A stretch of DNA of 39,008 nt, taken from Clostridia bacterium DTU084. GTDB taxonomy: Bacteria; Bacillota; DTU084. The stretch lies in the NCBI GenBank assembly GCA_001512905.1, contig LFTB01000019.1:1-39008 (forward strand), read 5' to 3'. The notes below the pieces were generated by a model, which saw only the letters and a program-made list of their open reading frames with translations, searched no databases and was not told where the DNA came from. Position numbers and translations under genes: made by a program. Shown one piece after another: positions 6,463 to 14,724 of the stretch; the stretch's first letter is position 1; every line of letters starts with the position of its first letter.

Positions 6463-7686
6463 TTAAGGCTTTGCGTCTTTCCGCACAGAGAAGAAAACTA
6501 TTTTCCTGCCGAAAAACCCGAGAAGAATTCCTCCCAGCAAAAGGAGGAGCACCACAAACAAGAGCAACAGACTTGCCTGGCCCAGCTTTGCCATCAGCGA
6601 AACAGAAGACTGCACCTGGACAGGAGCGGTAACAGTTTGAGCTGGATCCAAAAAGACAAAGGTAAGCAGAGCTGCCAGAACCGCTTGCACGATCCTGGTA
6701 CCAATATAGGGAAGCAGGCTCAAGTCTGTATCGTTGACCATTGTGGCAACTTGGGAGAGGACAGAAAGCCCGCTCCAGGCGATAATGGCATTGACAGCCA
6801 TTACCTGCTGGAAAAGGGGAATATTGGCCTTGGATGCAACTTCGCACCCAATTGTGATTTCAAAAAGGCCGCTGATGAGGGGCTCTACAATCCCCGGCTC
6901 CAAACCAAACAGACTTAAGACCGCCCCAAAACCTCTGCTTGCCCACCCGATGAAGCCTGATAAGGTGAGGACCTCGATCACCACAGAAAACATCATGATG
7001 CAGCCGCCCACAAACAAGAGGGAATTTATTGATTCCCGGACTGCATCGCCGAAAAGCTGCCCAAAAGGCCTGCCGTCTGCCAGCCTCGCTCTATACAGTT
7101 CCCGGGCTGCCTTACGGAAGAGGTTTTCCTTATTCTCTTCCTTTGTGAACGAGGGTTCACCTCTGCCGTAGAAGCGCAGCATGAGCCCCACCAATATTGC
7201 AGAAAGATAGTGCGCCCCTGCGATGGCCCCTCCTAAAGCAGGTGAGTGGAACATCCCTACAGCCACAGCACCGATGAGAAACAAGGGATCTGCGGTGTTG
7301 GTAAAGGCGACTAGTCGCTCCCCTTCAACTTTGGTGCAGAGGTTTTCCTTCCTCAGCCTGCCGCTTATTTTAGCGCCGATGGGATAGCCGCTGGCAAGCC
7401 CCATGGCCAGGGCAAAAGCTCCCACCCCTGGCACACCAAAGAGGGGTCTCATGAGCGGCTCTAACAGAGCGCCCATGGCGTGGACAACCCCCAGCCCCAT
7501 CAAAAGCTCCGCTGCAATAAAAAAAGGGAGCAGGGCCGGAAAGACGATTTCCCACCAGACTTTAAGTCCTGACAGGGACGAACGGAAAGCCTGCTCTGGG
7601 TATAGTACCATGGCGACTGTGAAGGCAGCAGCTACTGCAGCTGTGAAATAGGCCTTGCGTTTCTGGCCACTGAGCCATTTGTTCAT
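6463..7686 (-). CDS. ylbJ: sporulation integral membrane protein YlbJ
   Basis: YlbJ is a polytopic membrane protein needed for normal spore formation (spore cortex in Bacillus subtilis). The 407-residue chain has about eight to ten hydrophobic segments and typical nucleoside-transporter-like (Gate domain) motifs: FPALLPFFIAAELLMGLG, GLASGYPIGAKI, AFTNTADPLFLIG, GLFEITIGC, and AIIAWSGLSVLSQV. ATG at 7686 has a GGGGG ribosome site. The gene is convergent with the coaD unit, its usual neighbour in Clostridia. In B. subtilis it is sigma-E controlled; no convincing sigma-E promoter was found by eye here. Its presence supports an endospore-forming host. Confidence 0.94.
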   Translation of the reverse strand: MNKWLSGQKRKAYFTAAVAAAFTVAMVLYPEQAFRSSLSGLKVWWEIVFPALLPFFIAAELLMGLGVVHAMGALLEPLMRPLFGVPGVGAFALAMGLASGYPIGAKISGRLRKENLCTKVEGERLVAFTNTADPLFLIGAVAVGMFHSPALGGAIAGAHYLSAILVGLMLRFYGRGEPSFTKEENKENLFRKAARELYRARLADGRPFGQLFGDAVRESINSLLFVGGCIMMFSVVIEVLTLSGFIGWASRGFGAVLSLFGLEPGIVEPLISGLFEITIGCEVASKANIPLFQQVMAVNAIIAWSGLSVLSQVATMVNDTDLSLLPYIGTRIVQAVLAALLTFVFLDPAQTVTAPVQVQSSVSLMAKLGQASLLLLFVVLLLLLGGILLGFFGRKIVFFSVRKDAKP

Positions 7687-7773
7687 CTAATAGCCCCCTA
7701 TTCATAATCCTTGTTAATATATACGAGTACTTGGGGCTAATTATGCCCGAGGGGGCTTGAGGAGAAGTAAAAG

Positions 7774-7802
7774 AAGGCCGCAAGTTCAAAGCTTGCGGCC
7801 TT
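7774..7802 (-). terminator. terminator overlapping the end of the acyltransferase-like gene
   Basis: An 11-bp perfect stem AAGGCCGCAAG / CTTGCGGCCTT contains the gene's TGA stop (7786-7788) in its loop. T-rich sequence follows on the minus strand. A run of T also lies on the plus-strand side, so it could work in both directions. Confidence 0.8.
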
Positions 7803-8472
7803 TTTTTTCCAGCCGGGAAAATTCCTGCTGTAGGCGATGGTACACTTCCTCTTTTTCCTGTTTGAAATCATCTGTGGTAAAACAGACAGCTTGTCCTGTA
7901 TAAATACGGCGGTTGTTTTGGCTGATGTAAATGGGGATGAAGGGCAGATGCTCTCCAGTCTGCCTGCGGTACAGTCTTTCCAGGTTCAGAAACCCTGAGT
8001 ACATTTCCCCCATCTGGGAGCTGGCGTCTGTATAGTCCACATCAGGGCAGATGAGGATGCTCTGGCCCGAGGTGAGTGCCTTGATGCTTTCTTTAAAAGT
8101 CTGTATAATCTCCCTGGAGCCGCGGTAGACTGGAATAGCCCGAATCAGCTTCATAGTCCCGACTACAATCACAGCTGCCGGCACGGCTAGGATGCAAGCG
8201 ATTATTTTCGGCATCCCGAAGCGTTTGGTAAAAGTGTAGCCGTAGTATTGGCGGAAGCATTCTTTAAAGCTGCAGAAGACGCTTAAAACCCAGGGCCGCA
8301 GGATTTTATCGTACCAGACCAAGCTGGTGAGGGGACCGCGCAAATTTTGGTGATGAACCACGAAAACTGCAGGCTCTTTCGCTTGGTTTTCCTCTGTCCG
8401 ATAGCGATGTGTAACGCAGCGGATAAAAAAGCGAACACAGCGAAACAGCGCCACAATAAAATTATCAGTCAT
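7786..8472 (-). CDS. PlsC-like lysophospholipid acyltransferase family protein (divergent)
   Basis: The start is placed at the ATG at 8472 because TTGGAGGAAGAG precedes it and the upstream residues of the open frame overlap the previous gene; this gives 228 residues. VVHHQNLRGPLTSL resembles motif I of glycerolipid acyltransferases, but with HHQNLRGP in place of HxxxxD. IPVYRGSREIIQTFKESIKAL followed by GQSILICPDVDYTD resembles the later R-G and FPEG motifs in a variant form. A hydrophobic helix lies at about residues 92-112. It follows the glycosyltransferase gene by 17 bases, so a role in making or modifying an envelope glycolipid is likely. The acceptor is unknown, and loss of the canonical HxxxxD makes activity uncertain. 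Confidence 0.6.
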   Translation of the reverse strand: MTDNFIVALFRCVRFFIRCVTHRYRTEENQAKEPAVFVVHHQNLRGPLTSLVWYDKILRPWVLSVFCSFKECFRQYYGYTFTKRFGMPKIIACILAVPAAVIVVGTMKLIRAIPVYRGSREIIQTFKESIKALTSGQSILICPDVDYTDASSQMGEMYSGFLNLERLYRRQTGEHLPFIPIYISQNNRRIYTGQAVCFTTDDFKQEKEEVYHRLQQEFSRLEKKGRKL

Positions 8473-8489
8473 CTCTTCCTCCAACTGAT

Positions 8490-9602
8490 TTAGAATTGAG
8501 CTCTGAAAAGACTGCCGCAAAATAAGGCGGCCCGAAAATAACTGCAGGTGATCAGGGCTAGGACCAGGTCCACCAAAAACTTCCAAAGGATCTCACTGCT
8601 TCCCCACAGTGCGCTTGCCAGCCAGACCAAGCAGAACGAGGCGAATGTCAGGAAAAAAGAAGCTTTGAAATATTGGCTGTGGGAACCAGCCATCCTGCCG
8701 GTATAGATAAAGATCAGTCTGCGGTTCAGAATGAAACTGTAAAGGGAAGAAATCCCCCGGGCCAGGAATGTGCTGAAAAAGAGCCGCAGGGGCTGGGAGA
8801 GATCAGCAAAGATTTGATTCAGCAGATAAAAACCGAAAAGGTCGACCAATACAGAGGTGACTGCCGAGCAAATTTCTTTCAGCCTGCCTGCAAGAAGGCT
8901 CACGAAAATCCTGGCGGAATCTGCGATTGTGTTGTAATGGGAGCCTGCGTTGTTGTCGAAGTAGAGGGTTTGGATAGGGGTAGTTGCAAAAGGCACTCCG
9001 CGTTTTCGCGCTTCGATGAGCATGTTGATTTCATAATCATATCTTTGGCCAGGCAGATCCAGCATCCAGGACAGCTCTCCTGTAGGAATGCCCCGCAGTC
9101 CCGTCTGGGTATCCCGAAGGTACACGCCGTAAAGGAGCTGAAAAAGGCGGCTGGTCAGCGTGTTGCCAAAAAGACTCCTTTTGGGGACGCCCTCTTTTTG
9201 GAAATTGCGGACTCCCAAAATCAGCTTGTCTTGTTCCGCGGACAGTTGCTGGCCAATTTTATAAATATCCTCTACTGCATGCTGCCCGTCAGCATCAGCT
9301 GTGACAACCCCGTCCAAGTGAGCAAAATTTTCGAGGAAATAAGAAAAAGCTGTTTTCAAGGCCTGCCCTTTGCCCTGATTCTCCTGGTGCACTAAAACTG
9401 CACAATTGGCTGATTGTTCAATTTCGCTGAAAACTTCAGCGTGGAACCTGTCGCTGCCGTCGTTGACTACGATAACCTGCGGGATGCCGCGGTCTAAAAG
9501 AGCTTGCACAAAGGCAGGCAGGTTCGGGCCAGGGTTCAAGGCTGGGATGATCACAGCACAATTGATGCGGCTTTGGCCAGACTTAAATTCTCGTGTCTGC
9601 AC
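8490..9602 (-). CDS. GT2 glycosyltransferase fused to a GtrA-like membrane domain
   Basis: The 370-residue protein has two parts. Residues 15-225 form a dolichyl-phosphate-mannose-synthase-like GT2 domain: AVIIPALNPGPNLPAFV, VIVVNDGSD, HQENQGKGQALKTAF, the metal-binding VVTADADGQH, and DTQTGLRGIP. Residues about 245-365 form a GtrA-like domain of four hydrophobic helices, containing FFSTFLARGISSLYSFILNRRLIF. Such fusions transfer a sugar to polyprenyl phosphate and flip or pass it across the membrane. The start is GTG at 9602 with TGGAGG before it. It shares a promoter and operon with the acyltransferase-like gene. The sugar and final acceptor cannot be told. Confidence 0.88.
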   Translation of the reverse strand: MQTREFKSGQSRINCAVIIPALNPGPNLPAFVQALLDRGIPQVIVVNDGSDRFHAEVFSEIEQSANCAVLVHQENQGKGQALKTAFSYFLENFAHLDGVVTADADGQHAVEDIYKIGQQLSAEQDKLILGVRNFQKEGVPKRSLFGNTLTSRLFQLLYGVYLRDTQTGLRGIPTGELSWMLDLPGQRYDYEINMLIEARKRGVPFATTPIQTLYFDNNAGSHYNTIADSARIFVSLLAGRLKEICSAVTSVLVDLFGFYLLNQIFADLSQPLRLFFSTFLARGISSLYSFILNRRLIFIYTGRMAGSHSQYFKASFFLTFASFCLVWLASALWGSSEILWKFLVDLVLALITCSYFRAALFCGSLFRAQF

Positions 9603-9646
9603 TGTAAAACCTCCAGGATTTTTCTAATTGAAGCAGCACCACCTTG

Positions 9647-9675
9647 AGTATAACATAACTTATTTGCTATCACAA
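9647..9675 (-). promoter_or_regulatory. sigma-A promoter of the glycosyltransferase operon
   Basis: On the minus strand TTGTGA (9670-9675) and TATACT (9647-9652) are 17 bases apart, with the -10 about 45 bases before the GTG start. Confidence 0.72.
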
Positions 9676-9723
9676 GAAACACCTCGTCCCCAAAAAAAGA
9701 GGAAAAGAAAAAATATTTCCCCC

Positions 9724-9752
9724 TTGACCAGCAGCCGGTTGGATGGTAGAAT
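9724..9752 (+). promoter_or_regulatory. sigma-A promoter of metY-metX
   Basis: TTGACC (9724-9729) and TAGAAT (9747-9752) are separated by exactly 17 bases. Transcription should start near 9759, about 50 bases before the metY ATG. Confidence 0.78.
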
Positions 9753-9760
9753 ACTTAAAA

Positions 9761-9786
9761 CATACTAAACATACTGTTTTAGTATG
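9761..9786 (+). promoter_or_regulatory. palindromic operator candidate at the metY transcription start
   Basis: Perfect 9-bp inverted arms CATACTAAA (9761-9769) and TTTAGTATG (9778-9786) flank an 8-base spacer that itself holds a third copy of CATACT. The element begins at the predicted transcription start, where a bound repressor would block initiation. No S-box or T-box leader is seen, so this is the best candidate for methionine or sulfur control. The regulator is not identified. Confidence 0.6.
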
Positions 9787-9810
9787 AATTTCTGCAGAGG
9801 AGGTTTTGCA

Positions 9811-11082
9811 ATGAAAAAGTACGGTTTTGAAACTCTGGCACTCCACAGCGGCGTACAGCCGGATCCAACCACAGGTGCCAGCACCATGCCTATTTATCAG
9901 TCCTCATCTTTTGTCTTTGAAAACACAGAGCACGCTGAAGATCTCTTTGCCCTGCGGAAGGTGGGAAACATCTACAGCCGGATCGGCAACCCCACTGTGG
10001 CAGCTTTCGAAGAGCGCATTGCAGCCCTGGAAGGAGGCGTGGGGGCGCTTGCCACAGCCTCAGGGCAGGCAGCCATCACCCTTGCTGTGCTCAACATCTG
10101 CTCACCTGGGGATGAAATTGTGGCATCATCCAATTTATACGGTGGCACACTAAACCTGCTCACTCACACTTTAGGCAGGTTTGGCATTAAAACCCATTTT
10201 GTAGATCCTTCTTCACCTGAAAACTTCAAAAAGGCAATCAACGAGAAAACCAGGCTCCTTTACGGCGAAACCCTCGGCAACCCAGCCATCGACGTGCTGG
10301 ATTTGGAGGCCATAGGGAAGATCGCCCACGAGGCAGGCATCCCGTTTTTCGTGGACAACACCATTGCCACCCCATACCTCTGCAGGCCCCTCCAGTGGGG
10401 AGCAGATGTGGTAATCCATTCGGCAACAAAGTTCATCGGCGGCCACGGTACAAGCATCGGCGGAGTGATTGTAGACGGAGGGACTTTCCCTTGGGACAAC
10501 GGCAAATTCCCCGAGCTGTGCGATCCAGATCCCAGCTACCACGGCCTCTCTTACGTGGAGGCAGCAGGCCCTGCAGCCTTCATTCTAAAGGCCAGGGTTC
10601 AGCTTTTGAGGGATATGGGTCCAGCTCTGAGCCCCTTCAACGCCTTCCTCTTTCTGCAGGGCCTTGAAACCCTAGCTCTCAGAATGCAGCGGCACAGCGA
10701 CAATGCTTTGGAGCTTGCAAAGTGGCTTTCTGAGCAGAAGGAGGTAAGCTGGGTGAATTATCCCCTCCTGCCCCAAAGCCCTTATTATCACCTTGCCCAA
10801 AAATACCTTCCCTCTGGATGCGGTGCAGTCCTCACTTTCGGGGTGCACGGCGGAGCTGCCCGGGCCAGGGAAGTGATAGACAAGCTGAAGCTTTTTTTGC
10901 TGCTGGCAAATATCGGCGACACCAAATCCCTAGTGATCCACCCTGCGTCCACCACCCACCAGCAACAGTCAGAGGAAGAAAAACGGGCGAGCGGTGTCCG
11001 GCCTGAGATGATCCGCCTGTCTGTAGGGCTGGAGGCTGCAGAAGATTTGATCGCTGATCTGAAGGAGGCCCTTGGCCCATGA
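9811..11082 (+). CDS. metY: O-acetylhomoserine sulfhydrylase
   Basis: MetY is a pyridoxal-phosphate enzyme that makes homocysteine from O-acetylhomoserine and sulfide, the direct-sulfhydrylation route to methionine. The 423-residue chain has [51 protein letters not shown], the lysine-bearing [15 protein letters not shown], and [15 protein letters not shown] near the end, all typical. The ATG at 9811 has GAGGAGGT before it; an in-frame ATG at 9784 lies inside the palindrome and is rejected. The TGA overlaps the metX ATG, so the two consecutive enzymes of the pathway are coupled. Confidence 0.96.
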   Translation: MKKYGFETLALHSGVQPDPTTGASTMPIYQSSSFVFENTEHAEDLFALRKVGNIYSRIGNPTVAAFEERIAALEGGVGALATASGQAAITLAVLNICSPGDEIVASSNLYGGTLNLLTHTLGRFGIKTHFVDPSSPENFKKAINEKTRLLYGETLGNPAIDVLDLEAIGKIAHEAGIPFFVDNTIATPYLCRPLQWGADVVIHSATKFIGGHGTSIGGVIVDGGTFPWDNGKFPELCDPDPSYHGLSYVEAAGPAAFILKARVQLLRDMGPALSPFNAFLFLQGLETLALRMQRHSDNALELAKWLSEQKEVSWVNYPLLPQSPYYHLAQKYLPSGCGAVLTFGVHGGAARAREVIDKLKLFLLLANIGDTKSLVIHPASTTHQQQSEEEKRASGVRPEMIRLSVGLEAAEDLIADLKEALGP

Positions 11083-12191
11083 GGGCTAACTACCGAAAGA
11101 TAATAAGGATAACAGAAGAAGGTCCATTCCCCCTGGAACTGGGAGGGCAACTTGCGGACGTGGAACTGGCTTACGAAACCTACGGCAGCCTTAATGCTCG
11201 AGGCGACAACGCAGTCCTCGTCTGCCATGCCCTCACAGGGGATGCCCACGTGGCAAGCCACAGCCAGGACGATCTCCCTGGCTGGTGGGAAGGCCTTGTG
11301 GGCGAAGGGAGGCCATTGGACACCAGAAGGTTCTTTGTGGTCTGCAGCAACGTTTTGGGCGGCTGCTATGGGTCCACAGGGCCGAGTTCTGTCAACCCCC
11401 AGACAGGTAAAGCCTGGGGGCTTGATTTTCACATTCTCACAATTCGGGATATGGTAAGGGCACAGTACCTGCTCTGCCAGAAGCTGGGAATCAAAAAGCT
11501 GGCTTTGGTCATCGGCGGCTCTTTAGGCGGCATGCAGGCTTTGGAGTGGGCAGTTACCTATCCTGAATTTGTAGGGGGGCTTGCTGCCATTGCCACAGGG
11601 CCTGTGGCCACAGCCCAGCAGATCGCTTTAGGGGAGCTAGGGCGCTGGGCCATCATGCTGGATCCTGCCTGGGAAAAGGGAAGCTACGGAGAACCTGGCC
11701 CAGAGGGCGGCTTGGGTCTTGCCCGGATGATCGCCATGGTTTCATACAAAAGCCCGGAACTTTTCGCTGCCCGCTTCGGCCGCAAATGGCAGGGGGGGAT
11801 CCCTGCAAAAATCAGGATCCTGGGCCATGACAGCCCCTGGGCTGAAGGCTTTCAGGTGGAAAGCTATCTCCACTACCAGGGCAAGAAGCTGGTGGACAGG
11901 TTTGACGCAAACTGCTACCTCTACCTTACAAGGGCCATGGACTACCACGACATCTCAAAGCCCTATGGCTCCTTTGAGAAAGCTGTTGCGAGAATAAAGT
12001 GTCCGGTACTTGTTGTGGGCCTCAGCTCTGACCAACTCTACCTGCCCCAAGAACAAATCCAACTGGCAGAGCTCTGCCGCAGGGCGGGGCTGGAGACAAG
12101 TTTTCAGATGCTGGATACGCCCTTCGGCCACGACGGGTTTTTGGTGGAAATCGAGGCAATTGGTAAGCTCGTCACAGAGTTTTTGTGCTGA
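11079..12191 (+). CDS. metX: homoserine O-acetyltransferase
   Basis: MetX acylates homoserine with acetyl-CoA, giving the substrate of MetY next to it. The 370-residue alpha/beta-hydrolase has [38 protein letters not shown], the nucleophile elbow [14 protein letters not shown] with its serine, [15 protein letters not shown] containing the catalytic Asp, and GHDGFLVE with the catalytic His. The acyl donor may be acetyl- or succinyl-CoA; pairing with MetY suggests acetyl. ATGA overlap with metY shows one operon. Confidence 0.95.
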   Translation: MRANYRKIIRITEEGPFPLELGGQLADVELAYETYGSLNARGDNAVLVCHALTGDAHVASHSQDDLPGWWEGLVGEGRPLDTRRFFVVCSNVLGGCYGSTGPSSVNPQTGKAWGLDFHILTIRDMVRAQYLLCQKLGIKKLALVIGGSLGGMQALEWAVTYPEFVGGLAAIATGPVATAQQIALGELGRWAIMLDPAWEKGSYGEPGPEGGLGLARMIAMVSYKSPELFAARFGRKWQGGIPAKIRILGHDSPWAEGFQVESYLHYQGKKLVDRFDANCYLYLTRAMDYHDISKPYGSFEKAVARIKCPVLVVGLSSDQLYLPQEQIQLAELCRRAGLETSFQMLDTPFGHDGFLVEIEAIGKLVTEFLC

Positions 12192-12213
12192 GAATAGGAA
12201 GGAGTTTTTCTGC

Positions 12214-12242
12214 TTGCATGCAGAAAAGCTCTGTGGTAAAAT
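12214..12242 (+). promoter_or_regulatory. sigma-A promoter of tadA
   Basis: TTGCAT (12214-12219) and TAAAAT (12237-12242) are 17 bases apart. The tadA ATG is at 12252, so transcription should begin only about three bases before it. A small hairpin TTTTCTGC/GCAGAAAA (12206-12227) overlaps the -35 box and could serve as a weak metX terminator. Confidence 0.65.
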
Positions 12243-12251
12243 AGAGTCGGC

Positions 12252-12716
12252 ATGGGAGTATTATTAGACGACAATTACTGGATGGGTCTGGCCTTGGAAG
12301 AGGCCAAAGCTGCCTACAGGCTGGGTGAAGTGCCTGTTGGTGCGGTCCTGGTGTTGGGAGATGAGCTCCTTGCCAGAGCACACAATTTGCGGGAAGCCAC
12401 AGGAGATCCCACAGCCCATGCTGAAATTCTGGCAATGAGAGAAGCCGGACAGAAGCAGGGAGGCTGGAGGCTCACAGGAACCACTTTGTATGTGACAGTA
12501 GAGCCGTGCATTATGTGTGCAGGAGCCCTGGTTTGGGCCAGAGTGGCAAGGCTTGTCTACGGTACGCCTGATCCGAAAGCAGGGGCAGTGGACTCCCTCT
12601 ACGATCTGGTGCGGGACCGGAGGCTCAATCACCGCCTGGAGGTTACCTCCCTCGTTCGGGCAGCGGAATGTAGAGCTCTCATGCAGGATTTCTTTCGCCA
12701 ACGGAGAGATGGGTGA
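12252..12716 (+). CDS. tadA: tRNA-specific adenosine deaminase
   Basis: TadA deaminates adenosine 34 of tRNA-Arg(ACG) to inosine. The 154-residue protein has the zinc motif PTAHAEILAM (H and catalytic E) and PCIMCAGALVWARV with the two zinc cysteines, plus DDNYWMGLALEEA at the N-terminus as expected. No Shine-Dalgarno sequence lies before the ATG, and the promoter leaves only a few untranslated bases, so the message is probably leaderless. The 3' end is odd: the last 14 bases, including the stop, lie inside the tRNA-Ser gene. tadA beside tRNA-Ser is common in Bacillota. Confidence 0.95.
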   Translation: MGVLLDDNYWMGLALEEAKAAYRLGEVPVGAVLVLGDELLARAHNLREATGDPTAHAEILAMREAGQKQGGWRLTGTTLYVTVEPCIMCAGALVWARVARLVYGTPDPKAGAVDSLYDLVRDRRLNHRLEVTSLVRAAECRALMQDFFRQRRDG

Positions 12717-12792
12717 GTGGTTGAAACCGCCGCTCTCGAAAAGCGGTAGGCGGGCAACTGCCTCGTGGGTTCGAATCCCACTCTCTCCGCCA
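12703..12792 (+). tRNA. tRNA-Ser(CGA)
   Basis: This is a complete 90-base class II tRNA including an encoded CCA. The acceptor stem is GGAGAGA (12703-12709) with TCTCTCC (12782-12788), discriminator G. The anticodon stem CCGCT/AGCGG encloses loop CTCGAAA, anticodon CGA, reading UCG. A long variable arm follows, then the T loop GGTTCGAATCC. The long variable arm and the G discriminator agree with serine. Its 5' acceptor arm overlaps the end of tadA. Confidence 0.97.
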
Positions 12793-12804
12793 TTCGATTT
12801 TTGG

Positions 12805-12839
12805 ATGGGATGTGGCTCTGCCGCTCCCATTTTCTTTTT
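12805..12839 (+). terminator. terminator after tRNA-Ser
   Basis: ATGGGA (12805-12810) pairs with TCCCAT (12825-12830) around GTGGC/GCCGC, followed by TTTCTTTTT. It ends the tadA-tRNA transcript one base before the ribosome site of the next gene. Confidence 0.82.
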
Positions 12840-12853
12840 AGGAGGCCGCGACT

Positions 12854-14068
12854 TTGAAACTCGCCTACTGCAACCAGCAGGGAGAGCTGTTTGAACATCC
12901 CACCCTGGCGCCTTTAGGATCCAGCGGTGGGGAGCTTTGGGAAGTCCTGGAAGAAGATCTGCTGCCCCTGCCGCCTGGCGCCACCCTCACTGCCCTGCCA
13001 GGCAGGTGGGCTGTGGGCATGACTCCAGACGGAGAGGCCAGGCAGGCAGACGGCTGGGCAGTAGGTGCGCTTTTGCCTGCAGGATACCTGCGGCTGCTTG
13101 TACCTGCTGGAATTGCAGACGACGAAAAGAGGCTCCCCCTCTTCGGCTACACAGCAGTCTGCTTCAAGGACGGACAGCTCATGGCAGCTGCCCTGAAGAT
13201 AGATTCAGGCGACCGCTGGGCACCGGCAAACTTCAACCTTCCGGAGCTGGACAACCTAATCCAAAAAAAGAAGAAGCAGCATCCTGACAACCGGCTGGTA
13301 GAGCACCTGGCCCACTGCGCCAAAGAATACCAGTGCTTCACAGCCCAAAACCTCTTCTACCAGCGCTGGGAGGCGGCACTGCCTGTATCCAGCCGCTGCA
13401 ATGCCAGCTGCGTAGGCTGCATCTCCCTGCAGAGCAGCGACTGCTGCCCTTCGCCCCAGGCGAGGATAGATTTCACTCCCAGCCTCGAGGAGATGGTGGA
13501 GCTTGCCGTCTGCCACCTGGAGCAGGGAACAGAGCCCATGGTCAGCGGGGGACAGGGCTGCGAGGGAGATCCCCTTCTTGAGGCGGACCTTTGGGCTGAG
13601 GCAATACGAGAGATCCGCAAGCGCACCGCAAGGGGCAAAATCAACCTCAACACCAACGGCGGGGATACCAAGGGCTTGGAGAAGGTTGTCCGGGCTGGCC
13701 TCGATGCTGTGCGGGTTGGGCTTGTGAGCCTGAACCCAAAACTGTATGCTGCCTATCACAGGCCGAGCTATGACTTTGCCAACGTCCTCGCTTCCCTGAA
13801 GCTGGCGGCAGAAGGCGGGGCATATACGTCAATCAACCTTTTAACCTTCCCCGGGATCACAGATCGGGAAGGGGAACTTGCCTGTCTCATCGAGGCAGTT
13901 AAAAAGACCCGCCTCAGGCAGCTGCAGCTGCGGAACCTGAACATAGATCCCCTGGTCATGGAGGGGTTTTTGCCCTATGTAGAGGGCGAAGCTTTAGGCT
14001 TTAAGGAGTTTTTAGAGCGTCTACACAACGCATGTCCTGAACTTGAAATTTGCGGCTGGAGCCGCTAG
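12854..14068 (+). CDS. radical SAM protein with a long N-terminal domain, function unknown
   Basis: The 404-residue protein has a radical SAM domain from about residue 170: RCNASCVGC gives the CxxxCxxC cluster (C182, C186, C189). The SAM-binding region includes [24 protein letters not shown], and [22 protein letters not shown]. The first 160 residues are a separate domain with no motif I can name, including [19 protein letters not shown] and a lysine run QKKKKQ near 140. A short cysteine pair (C155, C161) lies between the two. It starts with TTG at 12854, eight bases after AGGAGG, and its end overlaps the open frame of hisI. The substrate is unknown; the his genes downstream may only be operon neighbours. 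Confidence 0.8.
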   Translation: MKLAYCNQQGELFEHPTLAPLGSSGGELWEVLEEDLLPLPPGATLTALPGRWAVGMTPDGEARQADGWAVGALLPAGYLRLLVPAGIADDEKRLPLFGYTAVCFKDGQLMAAALKIDSGDRWAPANFNLPELDNLIQKKKKQHPDNRLVEHLAHCAKEYQCFTAQNLFYQRWEAALPVSSRCNASCVGCISLQSSDCCPSPQARIDFTPSLEEMVELAVCHLEQGTEPMVSGGQGCEGDPLLEADLWAEAIREIRKRTARGKINLNTNGGDTKGLEKVVRAGLDAVRVGLVSLNPKLYAAYHRPSYDFANVLASLKLAAEGGAYTSINLLTFPGITDREGELACLIEAVKKTRLRQLQLRNLNIDPLVMEGFLPYVEGEALGFKEFLERLHNACPELEICGWSR

Positions 14069-14081
14069 AGGGGTGAGAGCT

Positions 14082-14432
14082 GTGGAAGGGGTGCTCTGCA
14101 AACTCAAATTCGACAAGCAGGGTTTAATTCCGGCGATTGTCGTAGACCATAAGCAGGGTGATGTGCTCATGCTCGGCTATATGTCCAGGGAATCTCTCGA
14201 GAAGACCCTGGCAGAAGGATACACCTGCTTTTGGAGCCGCAGCCGGCAAAAGCTGTGGACTAAAGGGGAAACCTCAGGCCACAAGCAGAAGGTCCTGGAG
14301 ATAGTGGCAGACTGCGATTACGACGCACTGCTCGTACGAGTTGAACAGGTGGGAGGCACAGCTTGCCACACAGGCCAGCGCTCCTGCTTTCACAATCTAA
14401 TTATGGGTGAGGAAGGTGTCCACAGTGGCTGA
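14082..14432 (+). CDS. hisI: phosphoribosyl-AMP cyclohydrolase
   Basis: HisI opens the adenine ring of phosphoribosyl-AMP, the third step of histidine synthesis. The protein shows [45 protein letters not shown], and the metal-binding [23 protein letters not shown] with its aspartates and cysteine. The GTG at 14082 (116 residues) fits the GAGGGG ribosome site and the family; a TTG at 14043 inside the radical SAM gene is the other option. The single-domain form is followed by a separate hisE, unlike the fused HisIE of enterobacteria. Confidence 0.95.
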   Translation: MEGVLCKLKFDKQGLIPAIVVDHKQGDVLMLGYMSRESLEKTLAEGYTCFWSRSRQKLWTKGETSGHKQKVLEIVADCDYDALLVRVEQVGGTACHTGQRSCFHNLIMGEEGVHSG

Positions 14433-14724
14433 CGCACAGATTTTGGAAGAGCTGTACCAGCTGATAGCAGATCGGAAAGCAAATCCCAAAGAAGGTTCGT
14501 ACACCAATTACCTTTTTCAAAAGGGACAGGACAAGATCTTGAAAAAGGTGGGAGAAGAAGCTGCTGAAACAATTATCGCCTCCAAAAACAACGCGCCCTC
14601 TGAGATCGTCTACGAAACAGCAGATCTCCTCTACCACCTCCTGGTCATGCTGGCGTACCACGGGATTGAGCCAGGGCAAATTTTTAGCGAGCTTGCCAGA
14701 AGAAGACAGGAGCCAGCCAAATGA
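14425..14724 (+). CDS. hisE: phosphoribosyl-ATP pyrophosphatase
   Basis: HisE removes pyrophosphate from phosphoribosyl-ATP, the step just before HisI. The 99-residue chain contains [28 protein letters not shown] and [14 protein letters not shown], the MazG-like helices with acidic metal ligands. The GTG at 14425 is chosen for GAGGAAGGTG seven bases before it; GTG at 14407 and 14416 are also open. It overlaps hisI by eight bases and the next gene by four, so translation is coupled. Confidence 0.95.
   Translation: MADAQILEELYQLIADRKANPKEGSYTNYLFQKGQDKILKKVGEEAAETIIASKNNAPSEIVYETADLLYHLLVMLAYHGIEPGQIFSELARRRQEPAK

Noticed and set aside
7687-7740. Sigma-E promoter for ylbJ
   Set aside because: GTATATATT could be a -35-like element, but no CATA-type -10 box is found at the proper distance.
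8673-9395. 240-codon plus-strand open frame across the glycosyltransferase gene
   Set aside because: The opposite strand encodes clear GT2 and GtrA motifs with promoter and ribosome site. The plus frame has neither.
9753-9810. SAM-I riboswitch before metY
   Set aside because: The leader is only about 50 bases and lacks the S-box core; the visible element is a DNA-type palindrome.
9784-9810. ATG at 9784 as the metY start
   Set aside because: It lies in the palindrome, has no ribosome site, and adds nine atypical residues; the ATG at 9811 has GAGGAGGT.
12703-12792. tRNA-Ser as an integration site for a mobile element
   Set aside because: No integrase gene and no direct repeat of the tRNA 3' end occur downstream; core genes continue directly.
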